NCBI GenBank assembly: GCA_005777415.1
Contig: SXMI01000057.1
Location: 1-33,473 of the forward strand
DNA length: 33,473 nt
Reading direction: 5' to 3'
Source of the DNA: Actinomycetota bacterium
Lineage (GTDB): Bacteria; Actinomycetota; Acidimicrobiia; Acidimicrobiales; Microtrichaceae
This document shows positions 1 through 8,674 of this stretch, in pieces (position 1 is the first letter of the stretch; every line of letters begins with the position of its first letter). The translations under genes were made by a program, and so were the position numbers. The notes beneath the pieces are model-generated. The model made no database searches, was not told the origin of the DNA, and saw only the letters and a program-made list of their open reading frames with translations.

Positions 1-2
1 AC

Positions 3-545
3 CACCGCCAGCTCGTGACGGACCGCTGCCTGTCGCCCGGTCGAACCAACCAGTTCCTCTGGCTCTGTGGGGACGGGAGCCATCTGCCCGTCCGGTCTGC
101 GTCGGTGGACCGGATCGTCTCGATCGAGGCGCTCTGGCACCTTCCCAGTCGTGAGCAGTTCCTGCAGGAGGCCGCCCGGGTGCTCGTCCCCGGGGGGCGG
201 GTGGTCGTCGTCGACATCCTGGTGCAGCCGGGTGCGGGTCCGGTCGTCGGCGTCGACGACCGGACGGTCGAGGCCGAGCTGTCGTCGACCTTCGATCCGT
301 GGCCGGAGGTCTTCGGTTCGGTGGCGCAGCTGGAGCGGCGGGCTGTCGATGCTGGACTCCGCCCGCTTCGGCACGTCGACGCGACCCGGCAGACCGCACC
401 GACGTACCTCGACCACGGCGACGGACATCGTCGGCCCGGTGACGCCGGGTTCGCCAACTCGTCGGGAGTCAGGATGTTCGTGGCGCTGCACCTCGCCGGG
501 GCACTCCAGGTCGTCTACGCATCATTCGAGCGACCCCGTGCGTGA
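3..545 (+). CDS. SAM-dependent methyltransferase (class I), 5' truncated by window edge
   Basis: Frame open to window start; motifs DGSHLPVRSASVDRIVSIEALWHLPSREQFLQEAARVLVPGGRVVVVDIL match the post-motif I/II/III part of Methyltransf_11-type enzymes. Confidence 0.8.
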   Translation, partial: HRQLVTDRCLSPGRTNQFLWLCGDGSHLPVRSASVDRIVSIEALWHLPSREQFLQEAARVLVPGGRVVVVDILVQPGAGPVVGVDDRTVEAELSSTFDPWPEVFGSVAQLERRAVDAGLRPLRHVDATRQTAPTYLDHGDGHRRPGDAGFANSSGVRMFVALHLAGALQVVYASFERPRA

Positions 546-758
546 GGCTCAGCCGATGCGCCGGCCCTCATCGTGGATCCGGTGTGTCGGGCATGGGAGG
601 ATGAACCCGGTGGATCCCCCAGTCACCCGTCGGTCCGCTCGCGGTGCCGTGGCCCCGTCGGCGGGGTGCCCCGCTGCTGGATCGCTCGCTCTGGCGGTCG
701 TGACGAGCGCGGACCGACGGTGCGCGGCCCTCCTCGGGGAGGGTCCGCCGTGGTTGCG

Positions 759-1700
759 GTGAGCGAATCCGTCTCGGTGTTGGTTCCGGTGCTGAACGGG
801 GAGCAGACCATCGGCGAGCTGGTCGCCCGTACCCGAGCAGTGCTCGATGAGCACGGCCGCGAGCACGAGATCATTCTCATCGACGACGGCAGCACCGACG
901 GCTCCTGGCAGGTCATGGACGACCTCGCCCGTTCGGAAGCCGACGTCGTCGCCATCGGCCTCAGTCAGAATTTCGGTCAGCACAACGCGCTGCTCTGCGG
1001 TATCCGGGCGGCCCGGATGGACACGATCGTGACGATCGACGACGACCTGCAGCACCCGCCGAGCGAGGTCCCGCTGCTCCTCGATGCCATCGAGCCGGGC
1101 GTCGACCTGGTCTACGGGCGCGCGCAGCACTACCGGCACGGGGTGTTCCGTCGAGCGAGCATGGTGATCCTGAAGTTCCTGCTCGAGCGCTGGTTCCGGG
1201 TGCCCTTCGCCCAGCAGACCACGTCGTTCAGGGCGTTCCGGACCTCACTCCGTGACGCATTCGACGAGTCGCCGGGACGCGAGTTCTCGCTCGACGCACT
1301 CCTGATCGCGTCGACCCGGAACGTCACCAGCGTCGTCGTGCGCCACGACCCCAGACGGACCGAGCGGTCCAGGCACACGCTCGGGACCCTGATGCGACAC
1401 GTGACGGACTCCATCGCCGGGTCGTCGTTCGCTCCGTTGTTCTTCGCCTCGGCACTGGGGTCGCTCGTCCTCGCCGCCGGGCTGCTCGGTGCCCTCGGGT
1501 GGACCGTGGCCGCCGTGGTCGGAACCCAGCCGTCTCCGTGGTGGATCGCCGTGGCGGCCGTCGGGGTGCTGTGGGGCGTCACACTGTTGGCGCTGGGGCT
1601 GTTGGGCAACTACGCGGCTCGACTCCTGATGCGCTCCAGTGGTCGTCGTGCGTTCGTGGTGGCCCGGTCCACGGGCCTGGAGGGCCGGCCACCCGAGTGA
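759..1700 (+). CDS. Family 2 glycosyltransferase, polyprenyl-phosphate sugar transferase type (DPM1/ArnC/GtrB-like) with C-terminal TM pair
   Basis: GTG start; VSVLVPVLNGEQTIGELV, IILIDDGSTDGS, GLSQNFGQHNALLCGI, TIDDDLQHPP motifs; two hydrophobic C-terminal helices. Confidence 0.9.
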   Translation: MSESVSVLVPVLNGEQTIGELVARTRAVLDEHGREHEIILIDDGSTDGSWQVMDDLARSEADVVAIGLSQNFGQHNALLCGIRAARMDTIVTIDDDLQHPPSEVPLLLDAIEPGVDLVYGRAQHYRHGVFRRASMVILKFLLERWFRVPFAQQTTSFRAFRTSLRDAFDESPGREFSLDALLIASTRNVTSVVVRHDPRRTERSRHTLGTLMRHVTDSIAGSSFAPLFFASALGSLVLAAGLLGALGWTVAAVVGTQPSPWWIAVAAVGVLWGVTLLALGLLGNYAARLLMRSSGRRAFVVARSTGLEGRPPE

Positions 1701-1855
1701 GGACCACTGCTGCGGCGGAGTGGATCCGTGGTACGTGGGGTACCCTCGAGGAGGTGTTCCGGGCCCGGCGACGACCTGTTGCGAGCGGCGACCAGCCGTC
1801 CGCCGGATCTGGTGGTCCCGTGGGCGGCGAGCGCCCGGGGGCGGGCGAGCACACG

Positions 1856-2665
1856 ATGTATGCCGGTCTCCGGGATCGGGGCTACGTCACGGTGGACCTG
1901 CTCGACGAGGTGGAACTCCAGGAGGTGCGGGCCGTCCGCAACCGCCTCGGCGTCGCGCCGGGGGATCCGCGTACGGGGTTGTTCAATGACACGTGGTCGA
2001 CCGACACCGGCTACAAGCGGGCGGTCTCGGAGGCGATGGACCGGGTGTTCGCCCCGGCCGTGCAGCGAGTGCTGCCCGACCACCGGTCCCTCGGATTCGT
2101 CCACATCGTGAAATGGCCGGGCGAAGCCGGTGACGTGGTGGCGCATCGGGATCCAACCTTCGTCGACGAGGACCGCTTCCGCTCGATGATGGTCTGGTGC
2201 GCGTTGGACGACGTGACCGTCGAGACGGGTGCGCTGTGGGTCGTGCCGGGCAGTCACCGAGCGGCGACGGGCGTGCGCGGCCACCAGTGCGAGGAGAACC
2301 TGTACCCGGAGGTGAGCGCGGATCGACCTCGGTACGCCGTTCCCCTCGAGCTGCGGGCCGGGTCGGCCGTCCTCTACGACCACGCACTGGTCCACACGTC
2401 CGGCCCGAACCGCTCGTCCGACGAACGGGTCGCGATTGCCGGGGTGCTCGTCCCCGACTCCGCCGCGCCCCGCTACGCCGTTCCGAACGGCCCTGCTGAG
2501 CTCAGCACGGTTGCCATCGACGAGCAGTTCTTCATCGACCATCGGCTCAGCCACCTGGACCCCGACGCCGTCGCTGCGTCGTGCGCACCGCTCGGCACCG
2601 CAGTGCGCCGAGCCCGACCGCCCGTGGAGCCGCTCGCACCCCCGCCGCCGGCTCGTCGAGGGTGA
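1856..2665 (+). CDS. Phytanoyl-CoA dioxygenase (PhyH)-like Fe(II)/2-oxoglutarate oxygenase
   Basis: HRDPTF (HxD), ETGALWVVPGSHR, DHALVHTSGPNRSSDERVA distal His and Arg; start ATG inferred. Confidence 0.8.
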   Translation: MYAGLRDRGYVTVDLLDEVELQEVRAVRNRLGVAPGDPRTGLFNDTWSTDTGYKRAVSEAMDRVFAPAVQRVLPDHRSLGFVHIVKWPGEAGDVVAHRDPTFVDEDRFRSMMVWCALDDVTVETGALWVVPGSHRAATGVRGHQCEENLYPEVSADRPRYAVPLELRAGSAVLYDHALVHTSGPNRSSDERVAIAGVLVPDSAAPRYAVPNGPAELSTVAIDEQFFIDHRLSHLDPDAVAASCAPLGTAVRRARPPVEPLAPPPPARRG

Positions 2666-4023
2666 GACCACAGGTGGAACGAGGGAGCGACACGGTCGAA
2701 TCGTCGCCGGCGGTCGGTCTGCCTGTGACCGACCCGGAGCGGTCCGGCGGCGGGTCGGGGACGTGGCTCGGGTTCGACATGGCCGTGCTGGCCGTCGCGC
2801 TCCTCCACGCGCTCGTGTTCGCCCCGGTGGTGCTCTCGGCGTTGTTCCGGCCGAGGATGATCGTCCCGAACCTCTGGCTCGGTCACGCCGCCATGATCTC
2901 CGAGACGTTCCGGGATCCGCTCAGGCCCAACCAGCCCCACTTCGGTTGGCACCTCGCCAGCCGCGTCGTGAACGTGGTGCTGCCCGGCAGCGACCCTCGT
3001 GTCGCCGCTGCGGTCGTCTCGATCGTCGCGGCCGCCGGCCTCGGCGCAGCGCTCTACTGGATCCTCCGTCACTCCGACGACGGCTCCGTACTGCTCTCCC
3101 GTTGGGCGGCGGCGGGGGTGAGCGTCGCCGTCGCGCTGATGGAGAGTCCAGCGGCCATCCAGGGGTGGGAGGCGCTCCTCACCCCGCGGACCAGGTTCGT
3201 GCCGTTGTACTACTCGTTCGTCCCGACGACGCCGGCGGTGATGGGGCTGAGTGTCGCGCTCGTGTGGATGAGCGCGCAGTTCGTTCGGGGTCGGCTCCGG
3301 GCCCGACGGCGCCTGCTGCTGCCTCTGCTCGTCGTGGCGACGGCGATCGTGAAGCCGAGTCTGGTCCCTGCGCTGGCAGTGGTCGTGCCCGTGTGCGTTG
3401 TGCTCGTCCGGCGAACGCGACTCGGGCTGGTGGGCGAGCGTCACGGGAGCGTCGCCGACGCGATCCGCCTCGTCACGGTGCCGGCCGTCCTCGTCCTGGC
3501 GTTCCAGTTGTCGGTCGCCGTCTGGTTGAGTCCGGCGGACCGTGCGGGAGGCTTTGAGTTGCGACCGTTCTGGGAGCTGGGCGAGATGGGTGGTTTCGGC
3601 TGGCAGTTCTGGCTGGTCCTGATGTTCCCCGTGGTGGCGTTGATCCTGCTGCGTCGACGGCTGCTCGATGACGTCGCCGTCCTGCTCGGTCTGGGTCTCT
3701 TCTCGGTCGGGCTCGTGGCCACTCTGCTCTTCGCCCGATCCGGTCTCACGATCTATAAGGGGGCGAACGGCGGTGACATCCTCCAGCTCGCCGCTGCGGG
3801 CTCCACAGTCCTGCTCATCTATGCGCTTCGTCGGGTGATCGTCCTGGTCCGGGATCGTTCGCTGTCTCGGGCGACGATCGTGGTGCTCGCGCTCGCGCTC
3901 GTGCCGTATCTCGCCGCGGGGGTGTCGACCTACCGGTGCCAATCGGGACTCGTCGCGTGCTACCCCGCCGAGCTCGCCCCGCCCTGGCCCCAGACTCCTC
4001 TGTCCGGGTCGGTGGGCGGCTGA
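2662..4023 (+). CDS. Polytopic membrane protein (possible GT-C/Wzy-like), related to the product of 9942..11300
   Basis: GTGA overlap with upstream stop; many hydrophobic segments; shared motifs with 9942..11300 (KPS, T/P-rich YxxxPT, GDxLx). Confidence 0.75.
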   Translation: MRPQVERGSDTVESSPAVGLPVTDPERSGGGSGTWLGFDMAVLAVALLHALVFAPVVLSALFRPRMIVPNLWLGHAAMISETFRDPLRPNQPHFGWHLASRVVNVVLPGSDPRVAAAVVSIVAAAGLGAALYWILRHSDDGSVLLSRWAAAGVSVAVALMESPAAIQGWEALLTPRTRFVPLYYSFVPTTPAVMGLSVALVWMSAQFVRGRLRARRRLLLPLLVVATAIVKPSLVPALAVVVPVCVVLVRRTRLGLVGERHGSVADAIRLVTVPAVLVLAFQLSVAVWLSPADRAGGFELRPFWELGEMGGFGWQFWLVLMFPVVALILLRRRLLDDVAVLLGLGLFSVGLVATLLFARSGLTIYKGANGGDILQLAAAGSTVLLIYALRRVIVLVRDRSLSRATIVVLALALVPYLAAGVSTYRCQSGLVACYPAELAPPWPQTPLSGSVGG

Positions 4024-4040
4024 CCCTCCGACGACCGGGT

Positions 4041-4061
4041 GGCGCCCGTCCTGTGGGCGCC
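4041..4061. terminator. Perfect 7-bp inverted repeat between convergent genes
   Basis: GGCGCCC-gtcctgt-GGGCGCC lying between stops at 4023 (+) and 4071 (-); no clear U-tract. Confidence 0.45.
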
Positions 4062-4070
4062 TGCGCAGAC

Positions 4071-5378
4071 TCAGTCCAACCGGTCGCCGTCGGGTCCCGT
4101 CGGGTTGGTTCCGGTGGCTGTCCCCAGGGTCACGCTGGCCATCGGGCGCAGCCGGGCCAGGCTCCGGGTGAGCCGGTGGAGGGCGCCGGCCCGGACTCCC
4201 GGGTGGCACGGCAGGTAGAGGGCGTGTTGCTTGACCGCTCGGGCCACCGGGTGGTGACAGGATGACGGCTCGCACTCGCACACGAGTCGGAGGTTCGTGC
4301 CGGCCGTGTCGAAGCCGTCGGCTGCGAGACCTCGCTGTACCCGCTCGACGTCCTCGATGTACGCAACGCACTGCCAGTGCACGTGGTGGCCGCCGTCGGA
4401 GCCGGTGGGAACCGGGACACCGAGGTACCGGAGGGTGGCGCGGATCTGCTCTGCGTTCGCCACTCTGACCCGGTCCGTTGCGGCGACCCCGGGGAGCAGT
4501 TCGAGGCCGACGGACGCCTGCTGCGCCGTGAATCGTTCGAACCAGGGGTCACTCGGCCCGGTCGGCGCCGACTGCGGTTTCCTCGCTCCGGAGATCGTCT
4601 GCTCGACTCCGGGATGTCGTCGCCGCAACCATCGGACCAACGGGAATGTCGCCACGGTCCATGCTGCGTGGCTACTGGTGAGGTTCCAGACCAGGGTGCC
4701 CGACACCTTGGCGAGCAGTCTCGAGCGGGGCGTGACTCGGAGTTGGGTCTGAGCGCGGCGGAGTCGGGCTGCCAGATCTGCATCGTCGGTCACGGCGAGT
4801 CCGCCCCCGTAGGTGTCGAGGGTCTTGGTGGCCGACGAGCTGTAGATGCCGACGTCCCCGAATGCTCCGGCCTGCCTGCCGTCGACGGTGGCACCGAGGT
4901 TGTGCGAGAAGTCCTCCACGATCCTGGCACCAACTGCTCGTGCCGCCTCGATGATCGGGGTCGGGTCCGACGCGATCCCGAACAGGTAGGTCAGCATCAC
5001 CACCCGTGTTCGTTCATTCAGGTGCTCCACGAGTTGCGCTTGATCGAACAGCAGCGTGCCGGGGTCGATGTCCACCACGACGGGCTGGCACCCGACGCTG
5101 CGCACGGCATCGACCATCGGCTGGATCGTGATCGGCGGGAGGATGACCTCGGAGCCGGGTGGGAGATCCATCGCCTGCAGGGTCGCGAGAAACGCTGATC
5201 TCGCGAACGGGAAGGCGATGCAGGTGCCGACCCCGAGGTGGTCGGCGAAACGCCGCTCGAACGCGGTGACGACGCCGTCGCCCGCGGCGTCACCGGGTCT
5301 GCTCCGGATGGCAGCACGGAGCAGATTCCGTACGTCGAAGCGGACGGTGTGGTTGATGCACGTTCGTGCGACGGCCAC
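4071..5378 (-). CDS. DegT/DnrJ/EryC1-type PLP aminotransferase
   Basis: PGSEVILPPITIQPMVDAVRSVGCQPVVVDID, VEDFSHNLGATVDG, SSSATKTLDTYGGGLAV (candidate PLP Lys), LPCHPGV; GTG start preceded by GGGAGG, 4 bp after the stop of the oxidoreductase. Confidence 0.85.
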   Translation of the reverse strand: MAVARTCINHTVRFDVRNLLRAAIRSRPGDAAGDGVVTAFERRFADHLGVGTCIAFPFARSAFLATLQAMDLPPGSEVILPPITIQPMVDAVRSVGCQPVVVDIDPGTLLFDQAQLVEHLNERTRVVMLTYLFGIASDPTPIIEAARAVGARIVEDFSHNLGATVDGRQAGAFGDVGIYSSSATKTLDTYGGGLAVTDDADLAARLRRAQTQLRVTPRSRLLAKVSGTLVWNLTSSHAAWTVATFPLVRWLRRRHPGVEQTISGARKPQSAPTGPSDPWFERFTAQQASVGLELLPGVAATDRVRVANAEQIRATLRYLGVPVPTGSDGGHHVHWQCVAYIEDVERVQRGLAADGFDTAGTNLRLVCECEPSSCHHPVARAVKQHALYLPCHPGVRAGALHRLTRSLARLRPMASVTLGTATGTNPTGPDGDRLD

Positions 5379-5382
5379 CCTC

Positions 5383-6966
5383 TCAGCCTCCCTGTACGGA
5401 TTCGTGGACGATCCGCGTGGCGTTGGCCATGGTGACCAGAGCCAGGGTGGTGGCCGGGATCGACGGCAGGACCGACGCGTCGACGACGTGGGTCCGATCG
5501 AATCCGCGGGGCCGGCCCAGCACGTCGGTGTCGAGGGGCGCTTCCCGTCGGTCCAGCATGGGCATGGAACCCCCGAAGTGCCAGGAGATCGGCTCCGGAC
5601 CGACCATGGGGCCGATGGGAGGCAGCACCTGCAGGCCGGCCTGCCTGAGGAGTCGACGGAGGTGTTCGGCTGCTCGTCGGGCCGTTGCCGGGAACGACGG
5701 CATCGGGACGGTGTCGACAACCATCCGGTGGCCGGCCGGTTCGTCGCGCTCGAGGGTGAGCACGTGGTGTCCGGCGTCGTCGGAGTGCATGGAGCAGAGC
5801 GCGACCAGGAACTGTCGGGCGATCCGGTCAGTGGCCCCGCTGGGCAGGTGGAGGCGTGCGGTGAGGTGGGCCAACCGACCTGTCGCCAGTTCGTTCGGCG
5901 GCGACACCTGGGCGTGGATCCAGTGCGGCGACGCCGGGGTCCGGAACTCGACGAAACAGGCCGCGAGCGTCATGGCCGCTGCCGGTTCCGGCGCCCGTCC
6001 CGGGACGAGGATCGGTGCGACAAACCCCTGGGTCGACAGGAGTCGGACCGGGTGATCCCACAACTCGAGCGTTTCGAGCATGATCCTGGTCGAGCCGATC
6101 GGCCCGCCGGCGATGAACAGTCGGTCACCGGTGATCCGTTCGGTCCGCCCATCGACGGTGACGCACCGGACGACGACTCGCCCTGAAGTCTCCTCGATCG
6201 TCCGCACGGTCAGGCCGGGGCGGTACTCGACCACGCCCGAGGCCACGAGCGGGTCCAGATGGTGCGTCGCAGCGTCGATCGACCCGTAGGCGCAGCCGCT
6301 GTGGCACATGCCGCAGTAGCGGCACGATCTCGGCGAGGAGTGCCCGCCGGTGACGGCAAGTCGGGAGCGCCCGAACACGATGTCCGGATCGCTGGTCAGT
6401 GGTGAGGACTCGAGACGGTTGAGCACGAGCTGTGCTGTGGGGGGGATGGTCAGCTGGTCGATCGAGTCCCGGTAGACCGGGAACTCGGCCTCGAGGCCGT
6501 CCCGGGCTCCGGACAGCGGCATCGTCCGGAGTACCTGTCGGTAGTGCGACGCCAGGTCGGCCCGGTCGATCGGCCAGCCCTCCATGTCGTTGTCGTGGGT
6601 CGGCAGGACGGCCGCACCCCACACGTTGCTCCGGCCGCCGCGGGCGAGTGAGGCCACGGGAGCGAACGGGAAGCGTCGGACGGTCGGCAGCGGCGGGACG
6701 CCGTCGGGCTCGTAGACGTGGTCCGACCCGAAGTCGAGCCGCCTCGGGAGCGGGTCGCCGAGGGTTGGGTTGCGGCTGATGAGGTCGACGCTCGTCTCGT
6801 CCCAGTCCGGCGGGTCGAGCCGACCGAGTCGGGCGACCACTCGGAGGCGGTCCTCGTCGAGCACCCGACCGACGTCGACCATCACCGTGGACCGACCCAG
6901 GCGGGCGAGTTCCGTCGCCGCAGCGACGCCGGCATGGCCGCTGCCGATGACGATCGCGTCGGTCAC
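5383..6966 (-). CDS. GMC-type FAD-dependent oxidoreductase with CX2CX2CX3C motif
   Basis: N-terminal IVIGSGHAGVAAATELARLGRSTVMVDVG Rossmann; HFGGSMPM and VVDASVLPSIPATTLALVTMANATRI C-terminal GMC signature. Confidence 0.88.
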   Translation of the reverse strand: MTDAIVIGSGHAGVAAATELARLGRSTVMVDVGRVLDEDRLRVVARLGRLDPPDWDETSVDLISRNPTLGDPLPRRLDFGSDHVYEPDGVPPLPTVRRFPFAPVASLARGGRSNVWGAAVLPTHDNDMEGWPIDRADLASHYRQVLRTMPLSGARDGLEAEFPVYRDSIDQLTIPPTAQLVLNRLESSPLTSDPDIVFGRSRLAVTGGHSSPRSCRYCGMCHSGCAYGSIDAATHHLDPLVASGVVEYRPGLTVRTIEETSGRVVVRCVTVDGRTERITGDRLFIAGGPIGSTRIMLETLELWDHPVRLLSTQGFVAPILVPGRAPEPAAAMTLAACFVEFRTPASPHWIHAQVSPPNELATGRLAHLTARLHLPSGATDRIARQFLVALCSMHSDDAGHHVLTLERDEPAGHRMVVDTVPMPSFPATARRAAEHLRRLLRQAGLQVLPPIGPMVGPEPISWHFGGSMPMLDRREAPLDTDVLGRPRGFDRTHVVDASVLPSIPATTLALVTMANATRIVHESVQGG

Positions 6967-7033
6967 CGGATCCCTCCGGGGGTCGGTACCGACTTCCGGA
7001 GCCCCGAGCTGCTTCGAGGAGCGCGGTCGACGA

Positions 7034-7705
7034 TCACTCGGCTCCGGAGCCGATCGCGGCGGTCACGTCGTCGGCCCGGACCCCCCGGCTCCGGTCCCGA
7101 CGCTTCCTGAGCCACAGTGCGATCGGAACCGCGGCGAGGCTGAGCACGGCGAGTCCCACAGTGGCCGGTCCCGGGAAGGCGATGCCCACGGCGACGAGCG
7201 CACCCTGCAGTGCGCTCAGCAGTCCCAGCGCCGTGGCGACGACGAGGGCGTAGACGGTGAGCTCCCGTCGGCTCCGCCGCACGGGCCCGAGGTGACGTGC
7301 CCACGTCGTGACGGCGGTGCCTCCCAGCACGGCGAGGCCCGGGACGAATGCGGGGTGGACCGGACCTCGGTCGGCCAACCAGGACTGCAGGCGTTCGCGG
7401 CCCTCGGCGGCGATGCGCCGCCGTCGACCGGGCATCGACGTGACGAGGACCGCTGCCGAGACCCCTGCTGCCGCTTCGATGATCAGGGTGGTGAGCCCGT
7501 AGGCGAGCGCTGCCGCGGCCGGTGAGCCGAATGCGACCAAGGACCAGGCGAGCACGGCGAGTCGAACCGGTTGACTGACAGGGGACAGCTCGAAGATGAC
7601 GAGGAACCACATCAGCGACTGCACCCCCCACGAGGGAGCAGGGTTGAGGCCCGTCGCCGATGCAGGATCGTCGCGAGCCTCCGCCGCCTCCACTCCGGAC
7701 CTCAC
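7034..7705 (-). CDS. Small hypothetical membrane protein
   Basis: GTG start overlapping (GTGA) the upstream methyltransferase stop; several hydrophobic helices; no recognised family. Confidence 0.6.
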   Translation of the reverse strand: MRSGVEAAEARDDPASATGLNPAPSWGVQSLMWFLVIFELSPVSQPVRLAVLAWSLVAFGSPAAAALAYGLTTLIIEAAAGVSAAVLVTSMPGRRRRIAAEGRERLQSWLADRGPVHPAFVPGLAVLGGTAVTTWARHLGPVRRSRRELTVYALVVATALGLLSALQGALVAVGIAFPGPATVGLAVLSLAAVPIALWLRKRRDRSRGVRADDVTAAIGSGAE

Positions 7706-8508
7706 CCGCCGTCACGGGCGACCGCGCCCGTCCCCGGACGTCCAAGGGCTGGCTCGGTCCCGCGCCGCGCCACCACCCAACATCCCGTGCCCCGAGGTGG
7801 TCGAACTCCACGTCGGGCGGCGGCGTGCTCGAGTCGGGCGAACTGGTAGGCGGCCTGATCGAGGCTGCGGTTCGCGAGTTCGGTCGGTGGGTGGTCGGCG
7901 GGCTTCGGTCGCCGTCGACTCTGCCAGGCCAGCAGCCGCGCAATCGGCCAGGCCCAGCCGTGGACGTACCGGGCGTCGACGACGTGGAGTCCGCTGGAAC
8001 GGACGGACTCGGTGAGGTCCTCCAGTTCGAACCTGCGGACGCTGCTCCCCGAGAGGTCGATCTGTCGCCGGAGCCGTTCGTCGGCCGGTTCGTCGATCAG
8101 GAGCCCACCACCGGGTGCGACTGTGGCTGCGAGGCGTCCGACAGCGGCGCTCGGATCGGGGACCGACGCCTGGTTCAGGGCCCCGAAACAGCACACGAGG
8201 TCGAAGGTCCGACCACCGAGGAGCTCGTCCAGATCGTCGAGTCCGCCGAGATGGAACGTTGCGTCCGGCACCCGCTCGCTCAGGTACCGGCCGGCGACCG
8301 GAGACGGGTCGATCGCCGTGACCGGCCCGACGGCGGCGAGCGTCGCAGTGGTGCCCCCAGGTCCACAACCAACATCCAGGACCGCGTGACGACCATCGCG
8401 CTCGATCCCGAGTCGGTGGAGCGCGTCGTCGATCAGCAGTCGCCGGGCGCGAAAGAACCAGTGCCACGTGTCGATGGACGCGAGCCCCTCGATCTGGTCG
8501 CTCAACAT
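7702..8508 (-). CDS. SAM-dependent methyltransferase
   Basis: HAVLDVGCGPGGTTATLAAVGPVTAIDPSPVAG, FDLVCCFGALNQ, VAPGGGLLIDEP. Confidence 0.88.
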   Translation of the reverse strand: MLSDQIEGLASIDTWHWFFRARRLLIDDALHRLGIERDGRHAVLDVGCGPGGTTATLAAVGPVTAIDPSPVAGRYLSERVPDATFHLGGLDDLDELLGGRTFDLVCCFGALNQASVPDPSAAVGRLAATVAPGGGLLIDEPADERLRRQIDLSGSSVRRFELEDLTESVRSSGLHVVDARYVHGWAWPIARLLAWQSRRRPKPADHPPTELANRSLDQAAYQFARLEHAAARRGVRPPRGTGCWVVARRGTEPALGRPGTGAVARDGG

Positions 8509-8650
8509 CAGCCGCACTCCGCCTGCCGAACCCGCTCCGGGCCCACTGTACGCAATCAGCCCTCGGGTTGGCCACGGCGAGCCGGCCGTCTGGAGTGGGG
8601 ATCCGAGCGGTTCCACTTCCCCCGGCTGCAGCCCGAGCAGCCCTGTCGCC

Positions 8651-8674
8651 TCGACCGCTCAGTCGAGCGGTCGA
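8651..8674 (-). terminator. Hairpin overlapping the RCC1-lipoprotein stop codon
   Basis: Perfect 10-bp inverted repeat TCGACCGCTC-agtc-GAGCGGTCGA; a second 6-bp stem GGCTGC/GCAGCC lies at 8624-8642; no U-tract. Confidence 0.5.

Noticed and set aside
2473-4371. 632-aa minus-strand ORF antisense to the membrane protein
   Set aside because: R/P/H/Q-rich low-complexity translation with no family motifs; overlaps a convincing membrane protein on the + strand. High-GC artefact.
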